This document shows, one piece after another, positions 9,969-19,332 of a stretch of DNA of 43,443 nt. Origin of the DNA: Candidatus Buchananbacteria bacterium (GTDB taxonomy: Bacteria > Patescibacteriota > Patescibacteriia > Buchananbacterales > UBA6539). Positions within the stretch are counted from its first letter, which is position 1. The number at the start of each line of letters is the position of its first letter. The notes under the pieces were generated by a model. That model did not search any database. It was not told where the DNA came from and saw nothing but the letters and a program-made list of their open reading frames with translations. The stretch is taken from the NCBI GenBank assembly GCA_016930315.1, contig JAFGGX010000035.1:1-43443 (forward strand), read 5' to 3'. A program made the translations under genes and the position numbers.

Positions 9969-10460
9969 TTAAGTTTGCTTACCAAACACCACTTTTAAAA
10001 ATGTTAAATCTCGCTTATTAATCACTCGTCCGGTTGGGGAACTAATTTTAGCCTTTTCCATCAACTCAATTGCCTTACTTAGACTCATCCATTTCAACTT
10101 AAACCCGGCGGCTATTTCATCATCAGTAAAAAATAGTTTGCCTTTCACTCCAGAAACTTGAGCAGAAAAACAATAAGAAATTTGTTTAAAAGCATAAAAA
10201 TAACGAAACTCATCTATCCGACCCAACTCTTTAATATTTTTAATCTTGCACCCGGTTTCTTCCAAACACTCCCTTCTTAACGCTTGAATAATTGTTTCAC
10301 CTTTATCAATCCCACCGCCAGGTAATTTATAATAATTATCTTTACTGACATACAACATCGCCACCTGATTTTTACCATCAAAAAGAACGGCCCGAGCCGC
10401 TCTTCTGGCTAATTTAATTTTTACTTTTTTACCACTTTCAATTGTCAGAATCGTTCTCAT
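9969..10460 (-). CDS. NUDIX hydrolase
   Basis: Nudix box GGGIDKGETIIQALRRECLEETGCKI. Confidence 0.92.
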   Translation of the reverse strand: MRTILTIESGKKVKIKLARRAARAVLFDGKNQVAMLYVSKDNYYKLPGGGIDKGETIIQALRRECLEETGCKIKNIKELGRIDEFRYFYAFKQISYCFSAQVSGVKGKLFFTDDEIAAGFKLKWMSLSKAIELMEKAKISSPTGRVINKRDLTFLKVVFGKQT

Positions 10461-10474
10461 GTCAAAATTAAAAA

Positions 10475-11623
10475 TTATTGTTTAATCGGCATGACAATAT
10501 ATAAATAATCTTTCTCTGCCCCCTCTGGCCGTAACAAACATGGATTGCCACTATCAACCAAATCAATTTCCGTTTTTTGGGTGTTAATGTTTTGCAAGCC
10601 ATCTAATAAAAAGCGGAAATTTAAAACTGTGCTATTTACCTCCCCTTGAATTTCGGCTTCGAGTTCCGAAATATTTTCACCCAACTGACTGTTAATAGCT
10701 GCCACTTTCAATTGGTTTTGACCGGGTAAAATATCAACCTTAACATCATAAATCCCAATCCGGCTAAACAACCCGGCGGTTTTAATCGCTTTAACAAAAT
10801 CTGCTGTTTCCACCAACACTTTAGTTTTTGTTTCTTGAGGAATAATTTGCTGATAATCGGGATATTGACCTTCAACCAAGCGCGAAACCAACTCGATATT
10901 ACCTAAAACAAACATAATCTGATTGTCCGAAATGTAAATTTCCACTTCTTCAATGTCAGAAATTGAAGCCGGATCTTTCAGGCTACCCAAAATTCTTTGC
11001 AGTTCTTGCAAGGTTTTAGCCGGCACAATAATCCGCCGGTTAGAATCGCCATTTTTACGCTTAAATTCCAGCGATTTTTCGGCTAAACGATAACTGTCGG
11101 TGGCCGCCAGTGTTAACTTGTTATCCGAAAAATTAAATAATACCCCGCCAATTTCCGGCCGAGTTTCATTAACCGACACGGCAAAAAGAACTTGACCCAA
11201 AGCTTGTCTAAAACTTTCGTGATTAATTAAATACGGTGCATTTTTTTCCACTTGAGGAATCAACGGAAAGTCGGTGGCCGCTTGGCCTTTAATTTTAGTG
11301 GAATCATTTTTGCAATCAATTTTTAAAATCTGATCTTGATCATCAGCTTCTGACGCCTGCAAGTCAACTCTTTCTTTTGGCAAAAGCGAAACAAAGTCAG
11401 CTAGCAGTTTTGATTGAACAGTAAATTCCCCTTCCTGTTCAACCTTGCCGCGGATAGTGCAGCTAATACCGATTTCCAAATTGGTGGCGGAAAGTTTAAT
11501 AGCATTGTCTTTCACTTGAAATAAAATATTATTTAAAATCGGTAGAGCCACATTTTTATTTGCCAAGTGACTGACGATAAACAATCCTTGATTTAGATTT
11601 TCTTGAGTACAGGATATTTTCAT
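10475..11623 (-). CDS. dnaN: DNA polymerase III subunit beta (sliding clamp)
   Basis: Full-length similarity (MKISCTQENLNQGLFIVSHLANKN...; C-term YLYIVMPIKQ); next to dnaA. Confidence 0.97.
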   Translation of the reverse strand: MKISCTQENLNQGLFIVSHLANKNVALPILNNILFQVKDNAIKLSATNLEIGISCTIRGKVEQEGEFTVQSKLLADFVSLLPKERVDLQASEADDQDQILKIDCKNDSTKIKGQAATDFPLIPQVEKNAPYLINHESFRQALGQVLFAVSVNETRPEIGGVLFNFSDNKLTLAATDSYRLAEKSLEFKRKNGDSNRRIIVPAKTLQELQRILGSLKDPASISDIEEVEIYISDNQIMFVLGNIELVSRLVEGQYPDYQQIIPQETKTKVLVETADFVKAIKTAGLFSRIGIYDVKVDILPGQNQLKVAAINSQLGENISELEAEIQGEVNSTVLNFRFLLDGLQNINTQKTEIDLVDSGNPCLLRPEGAEKDYLYIVMPIKQ

Positions 11624-11639
11624 ATTATTAATATATTTA

Positions 11640-11897
11640 ATTTATATATATAAGTAATAGTAATAATAAGCGAGTGGATAAGTATCTTAACTAGATTTTT
11701 AGTTTAAACTTGGACAAATTTTGAACGATTTTTTATGGTGAACTTATGGATAAGTGGTCGAACAAAGTGTGTTAGAATTTGGCCTAAAAAATTGATTGAT
11801 TTTTTGACTACTTTTATCCTCAGGTTGCTTGGTTTTTTTGCAGATAGTTATCCAATTGAATTTCAAGTTTTATCCAAAGCTTTTCCCCAACTGATTG
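11640..11897. promoter_or_regulatory. oriC: Putative oriC in the dnaA-dnaN intergenic region
   Basis: AT-rich; DnaA-box-like TTATCCNNN at 11673-11681(-), 11745-11753(-), 11814-11822(+), 11848-11856(+), 11870-11878(+). Confidence 0.7.
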
Positions 11898-13274
11898 TTA
11901 TTGATTGTATAATTTTTCTTTGATTAACTTAATGTCTTGGGTAATTTTTTCGTCTTGATCAATTAAATCTTTGATTTTTTCGTAAGCATGCATGGCGGTG
12001 GTATGGTCGCGGTTGCCGATTTCTTGGCCAATGGTAGGAAAGGAACTTTTCAATTCATCGCGCATTAGATACATTACAATTTGTCTGGGAACGGCTAAAC
12101 TCTTTTTGCGGCAAGCACCGAGCAAATCTTCAAGTGAAACGTCGTAAAAAGTGGCGACCGTGTTGATGATTTGTTTAGGGGTAATTGATTTACGTTGGCG
12201 GACCGAAGAAATTGAATCGATTACTTTTTTAACACTTTCCAAATCCGGTTGATTGCCGCTTAGTTGATGATAGGCAATGATTTTATTTAACGCCCCTTCG
12301 AGTTCTCGGACGTTGTTTTGGATATTAGCGGCAATATGATGGATAACGTCTTCGGCTAAAGAGAAGTTTTTTTCTTTCATTTTTAGCCTTAAAATTGCCG
12401 ATCGGGTTTCCAAATCAGGGGCGGAAATATCAACCAACATCCCCCATTCAAACCGAGACACCAACCGTTCTTCCAAAGCCGGAATGGCTTTGGGTGGCCG
12501 ATCAGAAGTTAAAATAATTTGTTTGTTGGCTTGGTGTAAATCGTTAAAGGTATGAAAGAATGCTTCTTGAGTGCCTTCTTTTCCGGCTAAAAAATGGACA
12601 TCATCGATTAATAAAACATCAACCGATCGATAAACACTTTTAAAATTGTCGGCCCGGTTATTAGAAATTGATCTGATAAAGTCGTTAGTGAATTTTTCGC
12701 AACTAACGTACATGATTTTTTTGTTGCCAAAATTTTGGTTGATTTTATTGCCGATGGCTTGCATTAGGTGGGTTTTACCCAAACCAACTCCGCCGTAGAT
12801 AAATAGTGGGTTGTAAACACCGCCTGGCTGTTTAGTTACGGCCATGCCGGCTGCCTGGGCTAGTTCATTGCCTTTTCCAATGACAAAAGTTTCAAAAGTA
12901 TAATTAGGATTTAATCCAAATTCGTTGATGGTTGGCAGGCTGCGTTCGACTGCTTGTTCGGTTGATTTTTCCTCTGTCTTTGCGTTGGTTTGAACGTTGG
13001 AAACTTTAGCTGCGGCTTTAGTTTCTACCCGATAAGTAACATTTCGGGCTTTATTTTCCGTGATTTTTTGCAATGCTTTTAAAATTGCCGAATGATATTT
13101 TTTTTCCAGCCAAGCTTTGGTAAAAGTATTTGGTACGCCGATTGTGATAGTGTCTTCTTGATAGTCGGTAATAAAAGTATTTTTAAACCAAGTGGTAAAA
13201 TTTGCCTTGCTTAAAGACAATTCCAATTCGCCTAAAGCCGCTTGCCAGATTTTTTGAGTTTCGCCATCAATCAT
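11898..13274 (-). CDS. dnaA: Chromosomal replication initiator DnaA
   Basis: Walker A GGVGLGKTH, Walker B LLIDDVHFLAGKEGTQEAFFHTFN, C-terminal GNRDHTTAMHAYEKI. Confidence 0.98.
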   Translation of the reverse strand: MIDGETQKIWQAALGELELSLSKANFTTWFKNTFITDYQEDTITIGVPNTFTKAWLEKKYHSAILKALQKITENKARNVTYRVETKAAAKVSNVQTNAKTEEKSTEQAVERSLPTINEFGLNPNYTFETFVIGKGNELAQAAGMAVTKQPGGVYNPLFIYGGVGLGKTHLMQAIGNKINQNFGNKKIMYVSCEKFTNDFIRSISNNRADNFKSVYRSVDVLLIDDVHFLAGKEGTQEAFFHTFNDLHQANKQIILTSDRPPKAIPALEERLVSRFEWGMLVDISAPDLETRSAILRLKMKEKNFSLAEDVIHHIAANIQNNVRELEGALNKIIAYHQLSGNQPDLESVKKVIDSISSVRQRKSITPKQIINTVATFYDVSLEDLLGACRKKSLAVPRQIVMYLMRDELKSSFPTIGQEIGNRDHTTAMHAYEKIKDLIDQDEKITQDIKLIKEKLYNQ

Positions 13275-13492
13275 TTTTTTGTTTTTTTAATCAAAACGAT
13301 ATTAGTTAACAGGCTCATTATAACACAAAAACCAATGGGAAAGTATTGGTAAAATCGACCTAATGTGCTCAACCTGTTAGTAAAATGTGTACAATATTTT
13401 GCTTGATTTTTAATAACTTTTATGGCTTTGACCAAATTGCCTAAATCTGTTAGTATAGGTTTGTAATTTAACTTAAAATAATTTAATAATTT

Positions 13493-13630
13493 ATGCCGAA
13501 AAGAACTTTTCAGCCAAAAACCCTTAAAGGTAAAAAAGATCATGGTTTTCGAGGAAGAATGGCCACTAAAAATGGTCGAAATGTGATCAAAAGACGAAAG
13601 ACTAAGGGTAGAGCTAGATTAACCAAATAA
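13493..13630 (+). CDS. rpmH: Ribosomal protein L34
   Basis: [45 protein letters not shown] (45 aa; below the ORF track cutoff). Confidence 0.97.
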   Translation: MPKRTFQPKTLKGKKDHGFRGRMATKNGRNVIKRRKTKGRARLTK

Positions 13631-13640
13631 GCTTTGTTTA

Positions 13641-13982
13641 ATGTTAACAAAAAATCACCGCTTGACCCGCCAAAAGGATTTTTTGTTGGTAAAAAAACGG
13701 GGGAAAAGTGTTTATAATGGCTATTTTAAGCTAAAATATCTAGAAAATGGAGGTGAATTCAGCTGTTTTTCGGTAATTATTTCAGCTAAAATTAGCAAAA
13801 AAGCCGTGGTAAGAAATAAGCTCAGGCGGCAAAGTTTAGAAATAATCAGGTTAGCGCTTGATAAGATTAAACCGGGTTATAATGTGTTAATTTGGCCAAA
13901 TAATAAGGCTTTAGACCTTGATTATCAACTTTTAGAAACCAACTTATTAGCTTTATTTAAAAGAGCTTTTTTGTTAAAATGA
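13641..13982 (+). CDS. rnpA: Ribonuclease P protein component
   Basis: MLTKNHRLTRQKDFLLVKKRGKSV...ISKKAVVRNKLRRQ. Confidence 0.95.
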   Translation: MLTKNHRLTRQKDFLLVKKRGKSVYNGYFKLKYLENGGEFSCFSVIISAKISKKAVVRNKLRRQSLEIIRLALDKIKPGYNVLIWPNNKALDLDYQLLETNLLALFKRAFLLK

Positions 13983-14233
13983 ACTTTTTTACCATCACCA
14001 CCCGTCGGATTGTTTTAAAAATCATTAGGATCTATCAAAAAACCCTGTCTTTCGACCATGGGCCGCTCAAAATCTTTTTTCCCAATGGTTATTGTCGGTT
14101 TCATCCAACTTGTTCGGAATATGGCTATCGGGCGATTGAAAAATATGGAATTTTTAAGGGTGGCTTAATGGCCGCTAATCGAGTTTTACGCTGTAATCCC
14201 TGGAATAAAGGGGGTATAGACGAAGTTAAATAA
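13979..14233 (+). CDS. yidD: Membrane protein insertion efficiency factor YidD
   Basis: FPNGYCRFHPTCSEYGYRAIEKYGIFKGGLMAANRVLRCNPWNKGGID. Confidence 0.97.
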   Translation: MNFFTITTRRIVLKIIRIYQKTLSFDHGPLKIFFPNGYCRFHPTCSEYGYRAIEKYGIFKGGLMAANRVLRCNPWNKGGIDEVK

Positions 14234-14246
14234 CTAAAAATGTTTT

Positions 14247-15020
14247 ATGGTTCAACTTTTTAATGTCGTTTTGTATCAGCCAATCTTAAATGCTTTGGTC
14301 TTTTTGTATAATATTATTCCCGGCCATGATTTGGGAATTGCTATTATTATTTTGACAATTTTAGTTAAATTATTAATTTATCCGTTGACCAGGCAATCGA
14401 TCAAGGGTCAAAAAGCGTTGCAGGATTTGCAACCAAAAATTGATGCATTGAAATTAAAATATAAAGACAACAAAGAACAGCAAGCCAAGGAAATGATGGA
14501 GTTATATAAACAAGAAAAAGTTAACCCTCTTTCTTCCTGTTTGCCGTTATTAATTCAATTACCTCTTTTAATTGCGGTTTATCGGGTTTTTATCGATGCG
14601 ATTCCGGCTCAAAATTTAGATTCTATTTATTCGTTTATTAACAATCCTGGGCAGTTAAATCCAATTGCTTTTGGGTTTGTTAATTTAGCGATACCAAACG
14701 TGGTGTTAGCGGTTTTAGCTGGGGCGGCTCAGTTTTGGCAGACCAAAATGTTGATGACTAAAAAAGCGCCAAAGAATATGCCTGGTGCTAAAGATGAAAA
14801 TATGATGGCGATGATGAATAAGCAGATGCAGTATTTTATGCCGATAATTACTATTATTATTGGTTTGCGCTTTCCTGGTGGTTTAACCTTGTATTGGTTT
14901 GTTTTGACATTATTAACCGCCTTGCAACAGGTTTGGATGTTTAGACATGATGATAAAAATAATCCGCCGCAAATAATCGAGGGTCAAAAAATTGAAGACC
15001 AAAAAAAATTGGGCAATTAA
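14247..15020 (+). CDS. yidC: YidC/Oxa1 membrane insertase (short form)
   Basis: LGIAIIILTILVKLLIYPLTRQSIKGQKALQDLQPKIDALKLKYKDNKEQQAKEMMELYK. Confidence 0.96.
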   Translation: MVQLFNVVLYQPILNALVFLYNIIPGHDLGIAIIILTILVKLLIYPLTRQSIKGQKALQDLQPKIDALKLKYKDNKEQQAKEMMELYKQEKVNPLSSCLPLLIQLPLLIAVYRVFIDAIPAQNLDSIYSFINNPGQLNPIAFGFVNLAIPNVVLAVLAGAAQFWQTKMLMTKKAPKNMPGAKDENMMAMMNKQMQYFMPIITIIIGLRFPGGLTLYWFVLTLLTALQQVWMFRHDDKNNPPQIIEGQKIEDQKKLGN

Positions 15021-15023
15021 TTT

Positions 15024-15302
15024 ATGGAACTCGATGGTAAAAAAATTATTGGTCTGCCAACAGAAACTCGTAGCGGTCAATATTTAGGTAAGGTTAAATC
15101 AATTGATTTCGATCAAACCACCGGTAAAGTAACTTATATCTATGTTCGTCCTGTTTGGACCAAGCGTTTTTTTTGCCGCCAGTTTATCATCCATCGCGAT
15201 CAGGTAGTTAGCCTCCAAGAAAATAAATTAGTAGTTGATGATACCAGCATAAAAACGCCGGTTACCAGTTTTCAGAAATCAAATTTAGCACCGAGTAAAT
15301 AA
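15024..15302 (+). CDS. PRC-barrel-like domain protein
   Basis: DGKKIIGLPTETRSGQYLGKVKSIDFDQTTGKVTYIYVRP. Confidence 0.6.
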   Translation: MELDGKKIIGLPTETRSGQYLGKVKSIDFDQTTGKVTYIYVRPVWTKRFFCRQFIIHRDQVVSLQENKLVVDDTSIKTPVTSFQKSNLAPSK

Positions 15303-15313
15303 AAATATTAAAA

Positions 15314-15341
15314 AAAGGAACCACCTGGTTGGTTCTTTTTG
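15314..15341 (+). terminator. Intrinsic terminator
   Basis: AAGGAACCACCTGGTTGGTTCTTTTTG. Confidence 0.8.
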
Positions 15342-15420
15342 TTTAATGAATAATTACATAAAATACTGCCCTAAAAAGGGAATGGCATTAGATTTTTTTA
15401 ATCTAGCGCCATTTTTTCGA

Positions 15421-15666
15421 TTAGTCTGTGGCAAGTAAGGTGGCTGTGGCCACTGTGGTGCGGTTGACATTGATCCCTCCGCTGAGACGGTAGCCACACG
15501 CTTGAAGTTGTTCGATTTGGAACAAAAGATCAGGAATGTCGGAGTTTTCGAGTAATAGAATTGTTCCATCCGGGCTTTCGGTGTACGTCCGTCCAGGGTG
15601 TTCTTCTGCTCTAATTAGTATGTCAAAAGAGCTGAAGTGTCTGTCTATCCTTTGAAGAGCATTCAC
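15421..15666 (-). CDS. Orphan small protein (81 aa)
   Basis: GTG start with AGGAGGTGA SD; promoter TTGACT-17-TAAAAT (15746..15718, minus); downstream hairpin AATGGCGCTAGATTAAAAAAATCTAATGCCATT. Confidence 0.65.
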   Translation of the reverse strand: MNALQRIDRHFSSFDILIRAEEHPGRTYTESPDGTILLLENSDIPDLLFQIEQLQACGYRLSGGINVNRTTVATATLLATD

Positions 15667-15808
15667 TGTAATTCACCTCCTTTTGGGTGGCGTAAAATTG
15701 ATCCGAATAACAAAACTATTTTATTCCAAATCGATTTAAGAGTCAACTTACGTGTTTTTGTATTAAAAAATCGCTTGTTCAGCGATTTTGGCTTGATTAG
15801 CATCCGTT

Positions 15809-16573
15809 TTAGAATTCCCGGCTTTTTCCGACGATTAGCTTCAATTTTTTGGGGACAATTTCGATTTTAACTGGTGTTTTTAAGACTTTTTGGCCGTCGG
15901 TAATGACCGAAACAGATTGTTTGCTGTCAATGGCTATTTTTCTAATTGGGATGATGCTTTGTGCCATGATTGGTTTTTTAAAAAACTTTGACATGCCACT
16001 GACAATTGGCTGGATAAAAATTTCCAGTAGGCCGTCTTGGGGGTTAAAATAACCATTTTGGTTAAAGGAGCCGGCTAAAGCCGGTTTAAAATTACAGATA
16101 GAAATTTCTGATTGGCTGGCTTGGGGCATGATTTTGTAGTGATCTTCGCATTCAATAGTCACTTGATCGCCGGCAATTTTAATGTCTGATAAAAAGTAGG
16201 TATTATTGATTTTACCTAAGTCCAATTTTTTAATAATGCGGCCGGAAATAATATTGCAGGCCTCTTCGCCAATTGGAATACCTAAACTGCTGGCGATGTG
16301 GTTTTCTCCACCAACCGGAATTAAACCAAAAATCACGTCAAATTTGGCCGCGATGTTGATGACTTCGTTTAGAGTTTTGTCATTACCAACAACTACCACG
16401 GTTTTAACGCCATTGCGCAACTCATCGGCCAGCAACTCTTGAATGTTTCTGAGTGGCGACAATCGGCTGATTTTGCCGTTGATGCCCAAGTCAGTCAAAC
16501 GAGTTTCGATTCTGGCTAATTGGTTGTTATATTTTTTTTGATTTAAAAACGAGTCGTAGAGATATAAATACAT
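15809..16573 (-). CDS. Diacylglycerol kinase-like / lipid kinase domain protein
   Basis: TVVVVGNDKTLNEVINIAAKFDVIFGLIPVGGENHIASSLGIP resembles the DAGK catalytic GGDGTxNEV...GTxNDFA region, degenerate. Confidence 0.7.
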   Translation of the reverse strand: MYLYLYDSFLNQKKYNNQLARIETRLTDLGINGKISRLSPLRNIQELLADELRNGVKTVVVVGNDKTLNEVINIAAKFDVIFGLIPVGGENHIASSLGIPIGEEACNIISGRIIKKLDLGKINNTYFLSDIKIAGDQVTIECEDHYKIMPQASQSEISICNFKPALAGSFNQNGYFNPQDGLLEIFIQPIVSGMSKFFKKPIMAQSIIPIRKIAIDSKQSVSVITDGQKVLKTPVKIEIVPKKLKLIVGKSREF

Positions 16574-16589
16574 ATGGCAATAAACCAAT

Positions 16590-17036
16590 CTAGTTTAACT
16601 GCTCGTCTACCACCTCTTCTAGCTCCTCGGTAATTGGAGCTTCTTTTTCGGTTGGTTTGGAATGATGATCGATTTTTTCGAATTTAGATTTTTTATCATC
16701 ACCGGCTTGGCAGCGACCATTTAAAGTTGCACCTTGAGCAATCGAGATGGTTCCGGTTTTTACGTCGCCAAAGATTCTGGCGGTTTCGGCAATTTCTAAA
16801 TTTTCTTTGACTTTGATGTTGCCCTGGACTTCGCCGGCAATTGAGGCGTTAGCCGCACTAATGCTGGCAAAGATTTTTGCGCCGGGGCCGATCCTTAAAT
16901 TTTTTTCAGTGGTAATTTTGCCCGAAACTGTTCCTTCAATTACCATGTCTCCCGCCGCAATGAAATCACCTTCCACTTGGACTGATGGGCCAATAATAGT
17001 TTCAATTTCTCTAATTTCGTCTTGATTTTTGAACAT
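16590..17036 (-). CDS. Bactofilin
   Basis: IETIIGPSVQVEGDFIAAGDMVIEGTVSGKITTEKNLRIGPGAKIFASISAANASIAGEVQGNI beta-helical repeat. Confidence 0.92.
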   Translation of the reverse strand: MFKNQDEIREIETIIGPSVQVEGDFIAAGDMVIEGTVSGKITTEKNLRIGPGAKIFASISAANASIAGEVQGNIKVKENLEIAETARIFGDVKTGTISIAQGATLNGRCQAGDDKKSKFEKIDHHSKPTEKEAPITEELEEVVDEQLN

Positions 17037-17169
17037 AGGGACTTTTAAATAAATAATTAAGCTTATCACCTCTATTTTAATTGGTTTGGGCTTAACTGTC
17101 AATTTAAGGCTTGATTTATTTTTTTTAATATGTTAGACTCTTCTTGCTTACTGATTAAAATATTTAACT

Positions 17170-17439
17170 ATGCCAATTAAAAAAGCGGCTGAAAAAGCCC
17201 TAAGACAAAGCACTAAACGAGCCAACAAAAATAAGAAAATTGATTCGGATATCGACGCTTTGGTTAGAAAAGTTAAAAAAGCAATTGCCGCTGGTGATCA
17301 AGCCAAGGCTTCTGAATTTTTGAAACAAGCCATTAAAAAAATCGACAAGGCTCAACAAAAATCCGCTTTGAAAAAAAATACCGCCGCTCGAAAAAAATCT
17401 AGATTAGCGCGATCGGTCAACTCAATTGCCAAAAAATAA
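17170..17439 (+). CDS. rpsT: Ribosomal protein S20
   Basis: MPIKKAAEKALRQSTKRANKNKKIDSDIDALVRKVKKAIAAGD...KNTAARKKSRLARSVN. Confidence 0.92.
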   Translation: MPIKKAAEKALRQSTKRANKNKKIDSDIDALVRKVKKAIAAGDQAKASEFLKQAIKKIDKAQQKSALKKNTAARKKSRLARSVNSIAKK

Positions 17440-17447
17440 TAATGTAT

Positions 17448-17565
17448 CGTCTCGACAGTTGGTTTAAGGTCGAGACGACCAAAGGAGTATCCTCCTTTGG
17501 AATCCTCGCGTGAGAAGAGTAAATAAAAATGTTTGCATCGTTTATCACTTTGCAAACTTTTTATT
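17448..17565 (+). ncRNA. Candidate structured RNA / 3' element after rpsT
   Basis: Tandem hairpins TCGTCTCGAC..GTCGAGACGA and CCAAAGGAGtatcCTCCTTTGG, then GTTTGCA..TGCAAACTTTTTATTT terminator-like hairpin. Confidence 0.4.
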
Positions 17566-17632
17566 TACAGATTTTATTAATCTTCCGCCTCAGCTACTTT
17601 TTTAAGCCGGGATTATTGAGGCGGATGGCACG

Positions 17633-18625
17633 TTAGTTTTCGACTACTAACAAGTCAAATAATACCTCTGGATTTATTTGGCTTGTTTTTATTTGGTAAT
17701 CAATTTTGAGTAATTTTTGATAATTATTTTTTAGGTTCTGGTAGTCGTAGCGATTAACCTGGCCTAAAATTTTTTTTAAAACAAAAGGATGGATTTTGAG
17801 TTGGTAGGCCAATCTTTGATCCGGATAGCCAGAACCGTTTTCCACCATAAAACTTTTAACCAAAAGCAAATTTCTAAATTGCCATATAATTAAGCTCAGC
17901 AGCTCAAGCGGGTCGGCTCCCTTTTTAATTTGGTCGTTGATTATTTTTAAAGCTTTGGCTTGATTTTTTTGGCCCAAAGCGTCAGTTAAGCCAAAGACAT
18001 CGTCGTTGATTTTTGATTTGACTAACAGTTTGACCATCGCCTGATCGATTTTTCGTTGATTGGCAAGAGCAACCAATTTATCAATCTCGGAATTCAATTG
18101 CCACAAGTCGTCACCGACCAAGTTGGCGAGCAGTTCCAGCGCATTAAAATCAATTTGACCACCGCGTTTTTTAATTTCTTCACCAGCCCAACTTTTCACC
18201 TGGTCTGGTTTTAATAAACTAAATTCTTGGGCAAATTTTTCTGCTATTAATTTGTCGAATAATAACTGACTGCGACGAGCGGTGGTTTTTGCCCGGCTTT
18301 TTTTTGGCTTTTTATTTAATTCTCCTTCCCAAAAAAGCAGGACGGTTGAGTCTAGATTGTTTTGATTTAAAATTTCTAAAATTTCTTTTTGAATTTTTTG
18401 GCCCTTGTTTTTACCAATTAGATTTTCGATAATAATTAATCTTTTGGTTGCCAAAAAGGGCTGAGCGGTAATAGCTCGTTGGAATTCTTTGGTGTCTAAA
18501 TTTTGGCCGTCAAGTGTTTCGACATTCAGTGCGCTTTTATCGACCTCGCGGATGAATTTTTCTTTGATCTCGGTTAGTTTTTGGCGCGAGCGAAAAGTAT
18601 CTGGGCCATGGAGAAAGATAATCAT
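17633..18625 (-). CDS. holA: DNA polymerase III subunit delta
   Basis: MIIFLHGPDTFRSRQKLTEIKEKF...LDGQNLDTKEFQRAITAQPFLATKRLIIIENL; HolA domain layout. Confidence 0.88.
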   Translation of the reverse strand: MIIFLHGPDTFRSRQKLTEIKEKFIREVDKSALNVETLDGQNLDTKEFQRAITAQPFLATKRLIIIENLIGKNKGQKIQKEILEILNQNNLDSTVLLFWEGELNKKPKKSRAKTTARRSQLLFDKLIAEKFAQEFSLLKPDQVKSWAGEEIKKRGGQIDFNALELLANLVGDDLWQLNSEIDKLVALANQRKIDQAMVKLLVKSKINDDVFGLTDALGQKNQAKALKIINDQIKKGADPLELLSLIIWQFRNLLLVKSFMVENGSGYPDQRLAYQLKIHPFVLKKILGQVNRYDYQNLKNNYQKLLKIDYQIKTSQINPEVLFDLLVVEN

Positions 18626-18730
18626 AGTAGAGGTATTTTAGCAGAGGTGACTGAAAATGTAAAAATTTTACTTTACTTTTTTGATAAATTGTGTGATATT
18701 GATGGTATTCCTAGTGGAGGTTATAGTGCC

Positions 18731-19210
18731 ATGATAAGAAAAGTGCTTCGTTCCTTTTTTTCGTTTCGCGTCCGGTTTGTCAATGTTTTTCTCCCGCTTT
18801 GCCTTTGTATCATCGCGAGTATGTTTATCTACGGATTTATGTTCAATGTATTGGAGCCACGAGGAGCATCAAAGGCGGAAATGTATGAGAGTATTGAAAA
18901 TGGACGGCGGATGGCTACTTCTGAGATTATCACGAAGTGGCAGGTTGGTGATGTAATTTGGCGAACTAGTCGGCCTGTCTGGGAGATTCAGTCAATCTCG
19001 GTAATTGAAAAAAAACAGGTTTCTTTTTCCTTTACGGCGAGATATGAATCGGTTAGTGGTCGTTCAATGACCGTTGAATACCCGTTTTCGCTTGGCTGTG
19101 GAGAGGAGGTCAGTTTAGCCAAAGGAGAAGAAGTCATCACGTTCACTCTTCTGGAATGCTCGGGAGGGCGCTTCACAATTTCTCCAATTGTATCCAGACC
19201 GCGAAGTTGA
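18731..19210 (+). CDS. Orphan single-TM anchored protein (159 aa)
   Basis: Start ATG 18731 with SD TGGAGG; N-terminal TM; followed by terminator CGGCCAGTGAGAGAAGAAACCTCTCGCTGGCCGAGTTTTTT. Confidence 0.6.
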   Translation: MIRKVLRSFFSFRVRFVNVFLPLCLCIIASMFIYGFMFNVLEPRGASKAEMYESIENGRRMATSEIITKWQVGDVIWRTSRPVWEIQSISVIEKKQVSFSFTARYESVSGRSMTVEYPFSLGCGEEVSLAKGEEVITFTLLECSGGRFTISPIVSRPRS

Positions 19211-19214
19211 GAAA

Positions 19215-19256
19215 TCGGCCAGTGAGAGAAGAAACCTCTCGCTGGCCGAGTTTTTT
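19215..19256 (+). terminator. Intrinsic terminator of the 18731 unit
   Basis: CGGCCAGTGAGAG..CTCTCGCTGGCCG + T tract. Confidence 0.9.
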
Positions 19257-19258
19257 GG

Positions 19259-19296
19259 TAAAAGAAAGCTCCGCACAAGACAAGCAGGTGCGGAGG
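19259..19296 (-). terminator. Intrinsic terminator of the 19333 unit
   Basis: Minus strand CTCCGCACCTGCTTGTCTTGTGCGGAGCTTTCTTTT. Confidence 0.85.
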
Positions 19297-19332
19297 GTGG
19301 CAAAGGTCGTCACAAAGATGGTTGGGCCGTCG

